A DNA stretch of 64,000 nt from Mesorhizobium kowhaii (GTDB taxonomy: Bacteria; Pseudomonadota; Alphaproteobacteria; Rhizobiales; Rhizobiaceae). The stretch is from NCBI RefSeq assembly GCF_003253745.1, contig NZ_MZXV01000055.1:1-64000 (forward strand), written 5' to 3'. Within the stretch, counting starts at the first letter, position 1. Every line of letters starts with the position of its first letter. This document shows, in pieces, positions 18,536-27,058 of this stretch. Under the pieces are notes generated by a model. It was not told the DNA's origin. It did no database searches and saw only the letters and a program-made list of their open reading frames with translations. The position numbers and the translations under genes were made by a program.

Positions 18536-19978
18536 TCACTGGAAGTCGAAGGCACTCAAGCCCGTCACCATCTCGTCGAGGCCGAGCGGACGCGTCACCG
18601 GCGGCTCGGCGCGCGCCAGACAGCCGACGCGTTCGCAAAGCCGGCAGGCGGGTCCGACCGGCGTCGCCGTGACGCTGCCCGCCTTCGTGGTGGTTGCCGC
18701 ACCGGGAAGTGCCGCGCCATAGACGATGTCGTCGCGAAAGCCGATGTCGCACCCAAGCAGCAGCGCCGTGCGGCGCGGACGCTCCGAGAAGGCGCCTTGC
18801 GGTCCTTCCAGCGTGCGGGCGATGCACAGGAACTCGGCGCCGTCGGGCATTTCCACCGCCTCGACGAAGATCTGCCCGGGCTGGGTGAAAGCGACATGCA
18901 CGGGCAGCTTGGGACAGCCACCGCCGAAGCGGCTTTGCGGAAAGCCCTGGCTGCCGGCCTTGCGGAAGCGGTTGCCGGCATTGTCGACCTCCAGCATGAA
19001 GAACGGCACGCCCAGTGCGCCCTGCCGCTGCAGCATGGTCAGCCGGTTCGCGGCCTGTTCGAAAGAGACGCCGAAGCGCGAACGCAGAACGTCGATATCA
19101 TAGCGGGCGCGCACGGCGGCCGCATGAAAGGCCTGATAGGGCATCATCAGCGCATGCGCGGCATAGCGGCCGAGTTCGAAGCGGGCAAGACGGCGAGCCT
19201 CGTCCGTGGTCAATTTGAGCGCCTGGATCTCGCCGGCGACCGCGACCGTCATGCGGATCAGGCAGGCCTCCATCGCGACTTCGCGCAGCTGGTCGAACGG
19301 AGACAGCCGTTCTGATAGGAACAGGCGCTGCGAGTGGCGATCATAGCGGCGGCGCCAGTTCGGCATGGTGGCGACCGGCAGCACCTTGACCACGATGCCG
19401 TATTCGCGCTTCAGCCAGGCCTTCAACGCGCCGAACAAATCGTCGCCGGGATCAAGCACCGAGGTGAACGCCGCGGCCTCTTCCTCGAGCGCCGCGAAAT
19501 GGTTGGGCCGGCGCTCGAAGATCTCGTGCACCTCGTCGATCGGCAGGCGGGCGCCGGAAAGCGCGGTCGCCCGACCTTCGCGCGCCAAGAGCTCGTTGAG
19601 GTCGGACAGGCGCTCGGCCTGCTCGCGATAGGCGCGGAACAGTTTTATCACCGCCGCGGACGCGTTCGGCGCCGCCTCGGCAAGCTCGATCAATTCCTGA
19701 TCTCCCGGCAGCTCACCGACCAGCAGAGGATCGGTGAACACTTCCTTCAAGGCAGCGACGGACCCCCTTGCCTCGCCCTGCAGTTCGTGCGGATCGACCT
19801 TGTAGACGGACGCCAGCTTGAGGATCAGCTGCACCGTCAGCGGCCGCTGGTTGCGCTCGATCAGGTTGAGATAGGAGGGTGAGATACCGAGCCCCTCGGC
19901 CATCGCCGTCTGCGTCAGGCCCTTGGCATTGCGGATGCGGCGGATGCGCGGCCCTGCAAAGATTTTCTGGTCAGCCAT
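18536..19978 (-). CDS. XRE regulator with ImmA-like and DUF2083 domains (ScfR/RamB type)
   Basis: 480 residues. An N-terminal XRE helix-turn-helix (about 8-65; TQTAMAEGLGISPSYLNLIE) is followed by an ImmA/IrrE-like domain and a C-terminal Cys-bearing DUF2083 region (CRLCERVGCLAR). In proteases of this fold a helix carries HExxH; here the matching stretch reads REVAMEACLI, so the metal site is lost and the domain is probably a sensor. Relatives (RamB, ScfR) control glyoxylate or short-chain acyl genes. It is divergent from isocitrate lyase across 236 bp holding three AATTTACA motifs, so regulation of aceA is a strong inference. Confidence 0.9.
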   Translation of the reverse strand: MADQKIFAGPRIRRIRNAKGLTQTAMAEGLGISPSYLNLIERNQRPLTVQLILKLASVYKVDPHELQGEARGSVAALKEVFTDPLLVGELPGDQELIELAEAAPNASAAVIKLFRAYREQAERLSDLNELLAREGRATALSGARLPIDEVHEIFERRPNHFAALEEEAAAFTSVLDPGDDLFGALKAWLKREYGIVVKVLPVATMPNWRRRYDRHSQRLFLSERLSPFDQLREVAMEACLIRMTVAVAGEIQALKLTTDEARRLARFELGRYAAHALMMPYQAFHAAAVRARYDIDVLRSRFGVSFEQAANRLTMLQRQGALGVPFFMLEVDNAGNRFRKAGSQGFPQSRFGGGCPKLPVHVAFTQPGQIFVEAVEMPDGAEFLCIARTLEGPQGAFSERPRRTALLLGCDIGFRDDIVYGAALPGAATTTKAGSVTATPVGPACRLCERVGCLARAEPPVTRPLGLDEMVTGLSAFDFQ

Positions 19979-19995
19979 CGACTGTCCTTGACAAG

Positions 19996-20148
19996 AATTT
20001 ACATAACTTTCACGGCAATCTCGCTGCGCCGCCTTTTACAATAATGACAAATTTACAGCGGCCCGCTGTCAAACGCAATACAGGTTTTCCCTTATGCTCG
20101 GTCGATTTTCTTGATTTTTCTGGCCAATTGCGCACCGCAATGTAAATT
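19996..20148. promoter_or_regulatory. Three AATTTACA motifs between the XRE gene and aceA
   Basis: AATTTACA at 19996-20003 and 20050-20057 on the plus strand, and at 20148-20141 on the minus strand; a shorter TTTACA is at 20035-20040. They are clustered in the shared promoter of the XRE regulator and isocitrate lyase genes and are candidate operators for that regulator. The assignment is by position and repetition only. Confidence 0.45.
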
Positions 20149-20214
20149 CAGTCATATTCCGGCGCGCAGATGATTGGTGCCCGGACACGGTGTAGCAATC
20201 CTTCGGAGTGACCC

Positions 20215-21504
<1,290 letters not shown>

Positions 21505-21560
21505 CGAAAGAAAACACAGAGGAAACGCCCAACAGGGCTTGGAACACAAGGAGAAGACCA

Positions 21561-21803
21561 ATGGCATCGATAAGCCGTGTCAAGGAACGCGCCGAAGAAC
21601 AGTCCACCACGATGACCGTCGACCAGCAAGCGACGATCCGCATGCTGGCCAACGATCTGCACCGCCTCAACCAGTCGGTGATGAAAGCGGTCGAGGCAGG
21701 CGTCTCGGTCGAGCTCGTGCGCTCGGCACGGCACCACGGCGGCGACGGCAACTGGGGCGATCTTTTGATCCCGGTGATCGTCACGCAGCAGAGCCACGGC
21801 TGA
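21561..21803 (+). CDS. Small conserved protein co-transcribed with isocitrate lyase
   Basis: 80 residues, soluble, with a helical first half (ATIRMLANDLHRLNQSVMKAV) and a Gly/His-rich turn (RHHGGDGNWGDLL). I do not recognise a named domain. ATG 21561 has AAGGAG seven bases upstream, a strong site. It lies between aceA and a strong terminator and so belongs to the aceA unit. The helical half suggests a binding or assembly partner, possibly of isocitrate lyase, but that is only a guess from position. Confidence 0.75.
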   Translation: MASISRVKERAEEQSTTMTVDQQATIRMLANDLHRLNQSVMKAVEAGVSVELVRSARHHGGDGNWGDLLIPVIVTQQSHG

Positions 21804-21825
21804 TCGAACTTACACAACCGACACC

Positions 21826-21864
21826 TCACCTGCGCAGTCTCTGCGCAGGTGAATTTTCTTTTTA
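21826..21864 (+). terminator. Rho-independent terminator of the aceA unit
   Basis: Perfect 12 bp stem TCACCTGCGCAG/CTGCGCAGGTGA with a TCT loop, followed by ATTTTCTTTTT. It starts 23 bp after the small gene's stop codon. Confidence 0.93.
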
Positions 21865-22105
21865 TGAAACGCGCCCGTGGACAGTTCAGTACAGTAGCGT
21901 TGCTTGAAATTCACTGCTGCCGGAGATGATTTCGGGCCCTTTTATTTCAACTTGACATGGGCCGCGATCTCACGCCAATTGCTCCTGAGATTCAACTCTG
22001 CATTGAAATAGGGGCGAGCTTCTTGGCCGACTTGTGTGCCCATTGAACCGCGAAGGCGAGACTCCAAGACACCTGAATTTTGTTACCCGCGACTCGAACA
22101 CCGAG

Positions 22106-22486
22106 ATGATCCGCGATCCGTCGCGAGTGCTCGTCGTCGGCAGATCGCCAATCAATCGCGTGGTGATTTCGAAGATCGTCGAGCGATCCGGGCTCAAGCC
22201 AATCTCGGAATCTCCCGACATGGCGGCAAAGATCTTGCGGTCGCTCAGTCCCGGTGTGGTTGTCCTTGACGGCGGCGCCGACAACAAGGACTGCGACAGT
22301 CTGATGTCCAGCATCGACGCGTTGCGGCGGGCCTCCAGCAAATCGCTCCCGGCGGTGATCCTGCTTTCAACCAAGAATGGCACGCCGGAGAGCCTGGGCC
22401 TGTCGAGCGTCATCGACGTTGTGGTCGCCAAGCCGATTACACCCGAACGGCTGCAGCCAGTGATCGATCGGCTGCTCAGCCGCTAG
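22106..22486 (+). CDS. Receiver-domain protein (orphan response regulator)
   Basis: 126 residues from ATG 22106, the size of one receiver domain. The first strand is VLVVGR, a phospho-acceptor Asp is plausible in VVVLDGG, and AKPITPERL holds the conserved Lys of the last loop. The acidic pair at the end of strand one is replaced by GR, so metal-dependent phosphorylation may be weak or absent. The frame continues to a GTG at 22034, adding 24 residues of unclear value. No output domain and no kinase beside it. A palindromic repeat begins at the last base of its stop codon. Confidence 0.7.
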   Translation: MIRDPSRVLVVGRSPINRVVISKIVERSGLKPISESPDMAAKILRSLSPGVVVLDGGADNKDCDSLMSSIDALRRASSKSLPAVILLSTKNGTPESLGLSSVIDVVVAKPITPERLQPVIDRLLSR

Positions 22487-22522
22487 AGCGGTTCATCGTT
22501 TCACGGAAACGCGGAACCACTC
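22486..22522. repeat. Stem-loop repeat directly after the receiver gene
   Basis: Outer arms GAGCGGTTC (22486-22494) and GAACCACTC (22514-22522), with inner arms GTTTC/GAAAC, form a nearly perfect hairpin. It overlaps the last base of the TAG stop and is followed by TGTCTCTTTG, so it may end the receiver transcript. Confidence 0.7.
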
Positions 22523-22529
22523 TGTCTCT

Positions 22530-22591
22530 TTGTTCTGACGCAATTCCGGACGGAAAACCGCTTCACACTTTTCCTGGAATTGCTTGAGATC
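22530..22591. repeat. Palindromic repeat, family B, copy 1 of a perfect tandem pair
   Basis: 62 bp unit that begins TTGTTCTGACGCAATTCC and ends GGAATTGCTTGAGATC; its CAATTCC and GGAATTG arms fold on each other. It is identical base for base to the unit at 22592-22653. A partial copy lies at 12934-12970. Confidence 0.92.
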
Positions 22592-22653
22592 TTGTTCTGA
22601 CGCAATTCCGGACGGAAAACCGCTTCACACTTTTCCTGGAATTGCTTGAGATC
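22592..22653. repeat. Palindromic repeat, family B, copy 2
   Basis: Second identical 62 bp unit. Its last two bases overlap the stop codon of the HAD gene on the minus strand (22654-22652). Identity between the copies indicates a recent duplication. Confidence 0.92.
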
Positions 22654-23368
22654 AGCCCGGGTTGGCGATGCTTTCGACCAGTCCGGGCAGTTGTCCGAGA
22701 TCGGATATCTGATGGAACCTGGGTTCGGCCACCGGAGCCTCGACATGCTCCAGCACCCAGGTCAGTTCATGCGGCACATGGACACCCCAACCGCCGGCCT
22801 CGATGGCCGGCACCACGTCCGACTTCAGCGAATTGCCGACCATCATGCTTTTTGCCGGACCATCGCCGTGGCGACTGAACAGGCGGGCATAGGTGGCGGC
22901 ACTTTTGTCGCTGACGATCTCGACCGCGTCGAACAGATCGCCGAGGCCTGACCCAGCCAGCTTGCGCTCCTGGTCGAAGAGGTCGCCCTTGGTGATCAGC
23001 ACAAGGCGGAATGCGCCGGCAAGCCTCTCGACAGTCTCGCGCGCATGCGGCAGGGCCTCGATCGGATGGCTCAGCATCTCGCGGCCGGCATCGAGAATCT
23101 CTGATATGACCGAAGCCGGCACGCGGCCTTGCGTGACCTCGATCGCCGTTTCGATCATCGACAGCGTAAATCCCTTGATGCCGAAGCCATAGACGGCAAG
23201 GTTACGTCTTTCGGCCTCCAGCAATCGTGCCGAGATGTGCTCAGCTTCGCCATGATCGGCAAGCATGGCGGCGAAGCGCTTCTCCGTCATGCGGAAGAAC
23301 TGCTCGTTCTGCCAGAGCGTGTCGTCGGCATCGAAGCCGATCGTCGTCAGTTTGCTGTCGTGTGGCAT
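22652..23368 (-). CDS. HAD family hydrolase
   Basis: 238 residues. Motif I FDADDT holds the nucleophile Asp and the general acid/base Asp, motif II is VLITKGD with Thr, and motif III/IV are MVGNSLKSDVVPA. The helical cap sits between motif I and II (about 20-110), so this is a type I cap enzyme of the phosphoglycolate phosphatase or nucleotidase kind. It cleaves a phosphate ester of unknown identity. It is divergent from puuA across 144 bp, and its stop overlaps the tandem palindromic repeat. A link to polyamine use is possible from position only. Confidence 0.87.
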   Translation of the reverse strand: MPHDSKLTTIGFDADDTLWQNEQFFRMTEKRFAAMLADHGEAEHISARLLEAERRNLAVYGFGIKGFTLSMIETAIEVTQGRVPASVISEILDAGREMLSHPIEALPHARETVERLAGAFRLVLITKGDLFDQERKLAGSGLGDLFDAVEIVSDKSAATYARLFSRHGDGPAKSMMVGNSLKSDVVPAIEAGGWGVHVPHELTWVLEHVEAPVAEPRFHQISDLGQLPGLVESIANPG

Positions 23369-23512
23369 TCAACGTCTCGATTGGATTGGGGCGGCCGAAA
23401 CTAATCCGATTGGCGTGATTTTCAACCGTGTCGGCCAACGCCCGATGCGGCTCCCCTTCCCTTCCATAGTGGGGCACGGCTATACTCCACAATCCGCAAC
23501 CCAATCTGGTGA

Positions 23513-24949
23513 ATGATGCCGCCTGCAAAAAAGGAAGTCCGTCCGTCGAGCCGCGGAGGACGGGCTCGCACGCCTGCCTTCGTGAAAAACCAACGTGGCG
23601 TCAAGAACTGGAAGGAAGTCAGCGCCTGGCTGGAATGGCGCGGCATCGAGGACATCGAGTGCATCACACCTGATCAGGCCGGCGTTGCGCGCGGCAAGAT
23701 GATGCCATCGAAGAAATTCACCTCCAACACCTCGCTGGCGCTGCCGTCGGCTGTCTTCATGACGACGATTTCCGGCGGCTATCCCGAGGATGGCAACGGC
23801 TTCCATTATCCCGAGGACGACGGCGACCTCAAACTGATGCCGGACCTGTCGACGCTGACGGTGGTGCCCTGGGAAGAAGACCCGACGGCCGCGGTCATCT
23901 GTGACCTCGTCCACCAGGACGGACGTTCGGTCGAGTTCACACCGCGCAACGTGTTGAAGCGCGTTGTGGCTGCCTATGACAAGCTCGGCCTGAAGCCGGT
24001 GGTGGCGCCCGAGATCGAATTCTATCTGGTGCGCAAGAATCCCGATCCGGACTATCCGCTGACCCCGCCTGTCGGCCGCTCGGGGCGCGCGATCGGCGGC
24101 GGCGCCGGCTATTCGATCGCCGGCGTCAACGAATTCGACGAACTGATCGACGACATCTACCATTTCTCCGAGAGCCAGGGCCTGGAGATCGATACGCTGA
24201 TCCATGAGGAGGGCGCCGGGCAGCTCGAGATCAATCTGCGCCACGGCGACCCGATCGAACTGGCCGACCAGGTGTTCATGTTCAAGCGCACCATTCGCGA
24301 GGCGGCGCTGAAGCACGAAATCTACGCCACCTTCATGGCCAAGCCCATCCAGGGGCAGCCGGGCTCGGCCATGCATATCCATCAATCGATCATCGACAAG
24401 AAGACCGGACAGAACATCTTTTCGGCTGCTGACGGTTCGGAAACCGAAGACTTCTTCCATTTCATCGGCGGCATGCAAAAGCATGTGCCGAACGCGCTTG
24501 TGATGTTCGCGCCCTATGTCAATTCCTACCGCCGGCTGACACAGGCGGCGTCGGCTCCGGTCAACAACAAATGGGGCTACGACAACCGCACCACGGCGTT
24601 CCGTGTGCCGCGCTCGGATCCGGCGGCACGGCGCGTCGAAAACCGCATCCCGTCCTCGGATGCCAACCCCTATCTGGCGCTGGCGGCATCGCTTGCCTGC
24701 GGGCTGATCGGCATCACCAACAAGGTCAAGGCCGAGCCTCCGGTGCTGACCACAGCCAACGCCGACGAGATCGACCTGCCGCGCGGCCTGCTCGAAGCCG
24801 TCGACCTGTTCGAGGGCGACGAGGAACTCTGCGCGCATCTGGGCAAGTCCTTCGCCGCGACCTATGCGGCGATCAAGCGGGCGGAATTCGAGACGTTCAT
24901 GGAAGTGATCAGCCCTTGGGAGCGGGAGTATCTGCTGCTGAATGTTTAG
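23513..24949 (+). CDS. puuA: Gamma-glutamylputrescine synthetase-like (glutamine synthetase family)
   Basis: 478 residues of the glutamine synthetase superfamily. Catalytic features are VAPEIEFYLV (metal Glu), GAGQLEINL, the metal His in GSAMHIHQS, and NRTTAFRVP near the glutamate site. It matches the PuuA branch, which joins glutamate to putrescine with ATP, rather than GlnA: the Tyr adenylylation loop of GlnA is absent. Start is ATG 23513 (a second ATG follows at once). The oxidase gene of the same pathway lies 0.5 kb downstream, and a PotF-type importer is about 6.5 kb upstream. The TAG stop overlaps the first octamer of a tandem repeat that leads into an inserted S23-type gene. Confidence 0.88.
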   Translation: MMPPAKKEVRPSSRGGRARTPAFVKNQRGVKNWKEVSAWLEWRGIEDIECITPDQAGVARGKMMPSKKFTSNTSLALPSAVFMTTISGGYPEDGNGFHYPEDDGDLKLMPDLSTLTVVPWEEDPTAAVICDLVHQDGRSVEFTPRNVLKRVVAAYDKLGLKPVVAPEIEFYLVRKNPDPDYPLTPPVGRSGRAIGGGAGYSIAGVNEFDELIDDIYHFSESQGLEIDTLIHEEGAGQLEINLRHGDPIELADQVFMFKRTIREAALKHEIYATFMAKPIQGQPGSAMHIHQSIIDKKTGQNIFSAADGSETEDFFHFIGGMQKHVPNALVMFAPYVNSYRRLTQAASAPVNNKWGYDNRTTAFRVPRSDPAARRVENRIPSSDANPYLALAASLACGLIGITNKVKAEPPVLTTANADEIDLPRGLLEAVDLFEGDEELCAHLGKSFAATYAAIKRAEFETFMEVISPWEREYLLLNV

Positions 24950-25003
24950 GGGAGTAGGGGAGTAGGGGAGTAGGGGAGTAGGGGAGTAGGGGAGTAGGGG
25001 AGT
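24948..25003 (+). repeat. Seven tandem copies of an 8 bp repeat (AGGGGAGT)
   Basis: Seven perfect AGGGGAGT units plus a partial AGG. The array begins within the puuA TAG stop. The last unit supplies a GGGGAG ribosome site nine bases before the next ATG. As the unit is not a multiple of three and contains TAG, the array stops all forward frames. The opposite side of the inserted gene carries units of the reverse complement type. Confidence 0.97.
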
Positions 25004-25011
25004 AGGAACAG

Positions 25012-25380
25012 ATGGCCGAAAAAACAGGTTCCTACAAGGACTTGCTGGTTTGGCAGCAGGCAATGGACCTTGCAGTGGCGATTTACGGCGCTACGAAATC
25101 CTGGCCTAAGGAAGAACTTTATGGACTGACCAGCCAGGTGCGGCGCGCGGCAAGCTCGGTGCCGGCAAACATAGCGGAGGGGTATGGCAGAGAAATCCGA
25201 GGTTCCTATCTGCAGTTTCTCCGCATCGCTCAAGGATCGCTGAAGGAACTGGAAACTCAGCTTCTGATCGCTGAACGTACCGGTATCGCGCCGAAAGCGA
25301 CGACGGCTTTATTGTTGGCGAGTACCGAAAGTGTGGGAAAGCTTCTTCGACTTCTAATCCGCAAACTGTCAACCGACTAG
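25012..25380 (+). CDS. Four-helix-bundle protein, S23/IVP family (TIGR02436-like)
   Basis: 122 residues. The conserved signature is fully present: DLLVWQQAMDLAVAIY (10-25), YGLTSQVRRAASSVPANIAE (41-60), GYGRE, and then a FLRIAQGSLKELETQL helix. Relatives are encoded inside 23S rRNA intervening sequences, as accessory variability determinants of diversity-generating retroelements (Avd), and as free-standing genes of unknown role. No reverse transcriptase or rRNA is near. It sits between puuA and puuB, two genes expected to be contiguous, and is bounded by opposed octamer arrays (AGGGGAGT on the left, ATTCCCCT on the right). The last left octamer provides its ribosome site. I infer an inserted, possibly mobile cassette. 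Confidence 0.9.
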   Translation: MAEKTGSYKDLLVWQQAMDLAVAIYGATKSWPKEELYGLTSQVRRAASSVPANIAEGYGREIRGSYLQFLRIAQGSLKELETQLLIAERTGIAPKATTALLLASTESVGKLLRLLIRKLSTD

Positions 25381-25387
25381 CTTACAT

Positions 25388-25417
25388 ATTCCCCTATTCC
25401 CCTATTCCCCTATTCCC
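25388..25417 (-). repeat. Three and a partial copies of an 8 bp repeat (AGGGGAAT on the minus strand)
   Basis: Units ATTCCCCT at 25388-25411 and a partial ATTCCC. Read on the minus strand the unit is AGGGGAAT, one base different from the AGGGGAGT array on the other side of the S23 gene. The two arrays are therefore imperfect terminal inverted repeats around that gene. Confidence 0.93.
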
Positions 25418-25427
25418 ATTGAGTATC

Positions 25428-26714
25428 ATGCCCTACCAATCCCCAATCTCTCCCGGCCGTTCCTGGTATGAGGACACCACCGGCCCGCGGCCGGAATATT
25501 CGGCGCTGGACGGTGACCGGACATGCGACGTCGTCGTCATCGGCGGCGGTTTCACCGGCCTGTCGGCGGCTGCTCACCTTGCCAAGTCAGGCACCAATGT
25601 CGTGCTGATCGAGGCGCATCGCTTCGGCGATGGTGCCTCTGGGCGCAATGGCGGCCAGCTCGGCACCGGCCAGCGCGCCTGGGTCGAGGACCTGGAAGCC
25701 GAGTATGGTTTCTCCCGCGCTAAGGCGCTGTTCGACCTTGCCGAAGAGGCGAAGGCGCATCTCCTTGAGTTCGCCGCCGCCAACCAGATCGATATCGACT
25801 ATATGCCGGGCCAGCTCTCGGTGGCGCACAAGCCGCGCTTTGTCGACGACTACAAGGCGCATGCCGAGATCATGGCGAGCCGTTTTTCCTACCCGCATAT
25901 TTCCTTCATGGATGCCAAGGAAACGGCGGAGCGGCTGGGCTCGACCGCCTATTTCGGCGGCACGCGCGACACCGGCACCGGCCACATCCACCCGATGAAG
26001 CTGGTGATCGGCACGGCGCAGGTGGCGGCGCAAGCCGGCGCGCAGCTGTTCGAAGAGACGCCATCGACCGGCATCATTTCCAGTGGCGGCAAGGTCAAGA
26101 TTTCGACACCGAGGGGCACTGTGACAGCGCAGAAATGCCTGATCGCGGTCAACGCCTATGGCGGCACGCTCGAACCGGTGAGTGCTGCGCACATCATGCC
26201 GATCGGTTCGTTCATCGGCGCGACGGTGCCGCTGGGCGCGGACTCGCCAGTGCTGCCAGGTGGCGAGGCGGTCGACGATTCCCGCTTCGTCGTGCGCTAC
26301 TTCCGCAGATCGAAGGACGGCCGGCTGCTGTTCGGCGGACGCGAGGTCTATGGCGTCAACGATCCGAAGGATATCCACATCCACATCCGCCGCCAGATCG
26401 TAGAACTCTACCCGGCGCTCAGGGATGTCGAGATCACGCATGGCTGGGGCGGCTATGTCGGCATCACGATGCCGCGAAAACCGTTCGTGCGCGAAGTGAT
26501 GCCCAATGTGATCTCGGCCGGCGGTTATTCCGGCCACGGCGTCATGCTGTCGAACTTCTTCGGCAAGCTCTATGCCGAAACCGTCGCCGGCAACCGCGAC
26601 CGGCTGAAGCTGATCGAGGATCTGAAAATCCCGCCATTCCCCGGCGGCCGGCGCTTCCGCGCGCCGCTGCTGTTCCTGGCGCTCAACTGGTTCGCGCTGC
26701 GAGACAGGATCTAG
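25428..26714 (+). CDS. puuB: Gamma-glutamylputrescine oxidase-like FAD-dependent oxidoreductase
   Basis: 428 residues of the DAO family. The FAD dinucleotide motif GGGFTGLSAA is near residue 39-48, and the C-terminal flavin contact is GGYSGHGVMLSNFFGKL. The opening PYQSPISPGRSWYEDT resembles PuuB/OrdL oxidases. It would oxidise gamma-glutamylputrescine to the aldehyde and produce hydrogen peroxide. ATG 25428 is preferred over an in-frame TTG at 25419; the ribosome site is weak (TTGAG), probably because the inserted S23 cassette separates it from puuA. The later pathway enzymes (aldehyde dehydrogenase, amidase) are not in the window. Confidence 0.88.
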   Translation: MPYQSPISPGRSWYEDTTGPRPEYSALDGDRTCDVVVIGGGFTGLSAAAHLAKSGTNVVLIEAHRFGDGASGRNGGQLGTGQRAWVEDLEAEYGFSRAKALFDLAEEAKAHLLEFAAANQIDIDYMPGQLSVAHKPRFVDDYKAHAEIMASRFSYPHISFMDAKETAERLGSTAYFGGTRDTGTGHIHPMKLVIGTAQVAAQAGAQLFEETPSTGIISSGGKVKISTPRGTVTAQKCLIAVNAYGGTLEPVSAAHIMPIGSFIGATVPLGADSPVLPGGEAVDDSRFVVRYFRRSKDGRLLFGGREVYGVNDPKDIHIHIRRQIVELYPALRDVEITHGWGGYVGITMPRKPFVREVMPNVISAGGYSGHGVMLSNFFGKLYAETVAGNRDRLKLIEDLKIPPFPGGRRFRAPLLFLALNWFALRDRI

Positions 26715-27058
26715 AAGCCGTTCTGTCTCGATCGAATCGGGACGGGGCTCCATCTGATTTGTTGGATATCTCCAAAACCGGATGCCACTTTTCGGGATCG
26801 TGCTCCAGACGGACAGGATCGCTCTCATCTATGTAATATTGTTGTAATATTTGTTGCCGTAACGGCACATTGCAGAATCCCCGGCAAAGGAGCAGAATCC
26901 CTCATAAGGGCGTAGTGATGCCACAATCACCGATATAAAGATGCCGGTTGTGGGTGACTGACGGGGAATTCTGCGGGCTTGCCCGCTTCGGTTCTTGGGA
27001 CTGATGCAGATCTGGCGCCAAGTTCTTGGCATTCGATCGAAAGAACATCGGCCCGCTT
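26715..27058. other. Intergenic region with a degenerate family A palindromic repeat
   Basis: Holds a diverged copy of the 48 bp repeat described at 41344-41391: CCACTTTTCGGGATCGTGCTCC at its right end differs by few bases, and the left part is lost (about 26771-26806). The rest is AT-richer (TAATATTGTTGTAATATTTG, 26832-26851), perhaps a promoter for the next gene, but no clear boxes were assigned. Confidence 0.5.

Noticed and set aside
23480..25063. 527-codon minus-strand frame opposite puuA
   Set aside because: Its start lies in the octamer array and repeats the same short peptide; the rest is antisense composition.
24948..25417. CRISPR array
   Set aside because: Octamers are contiguous without spacers and the two arrays are on opposite strands around a gene; no cas gene is near.
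24948..25417. Insertion sequence or diversity-generating retroelement
   Set aside because: No transposase or reverse transcriptase, no template/variable repeat pair; only an S23-type gene between short repeats. The Avd-like similarity alone is not enough.
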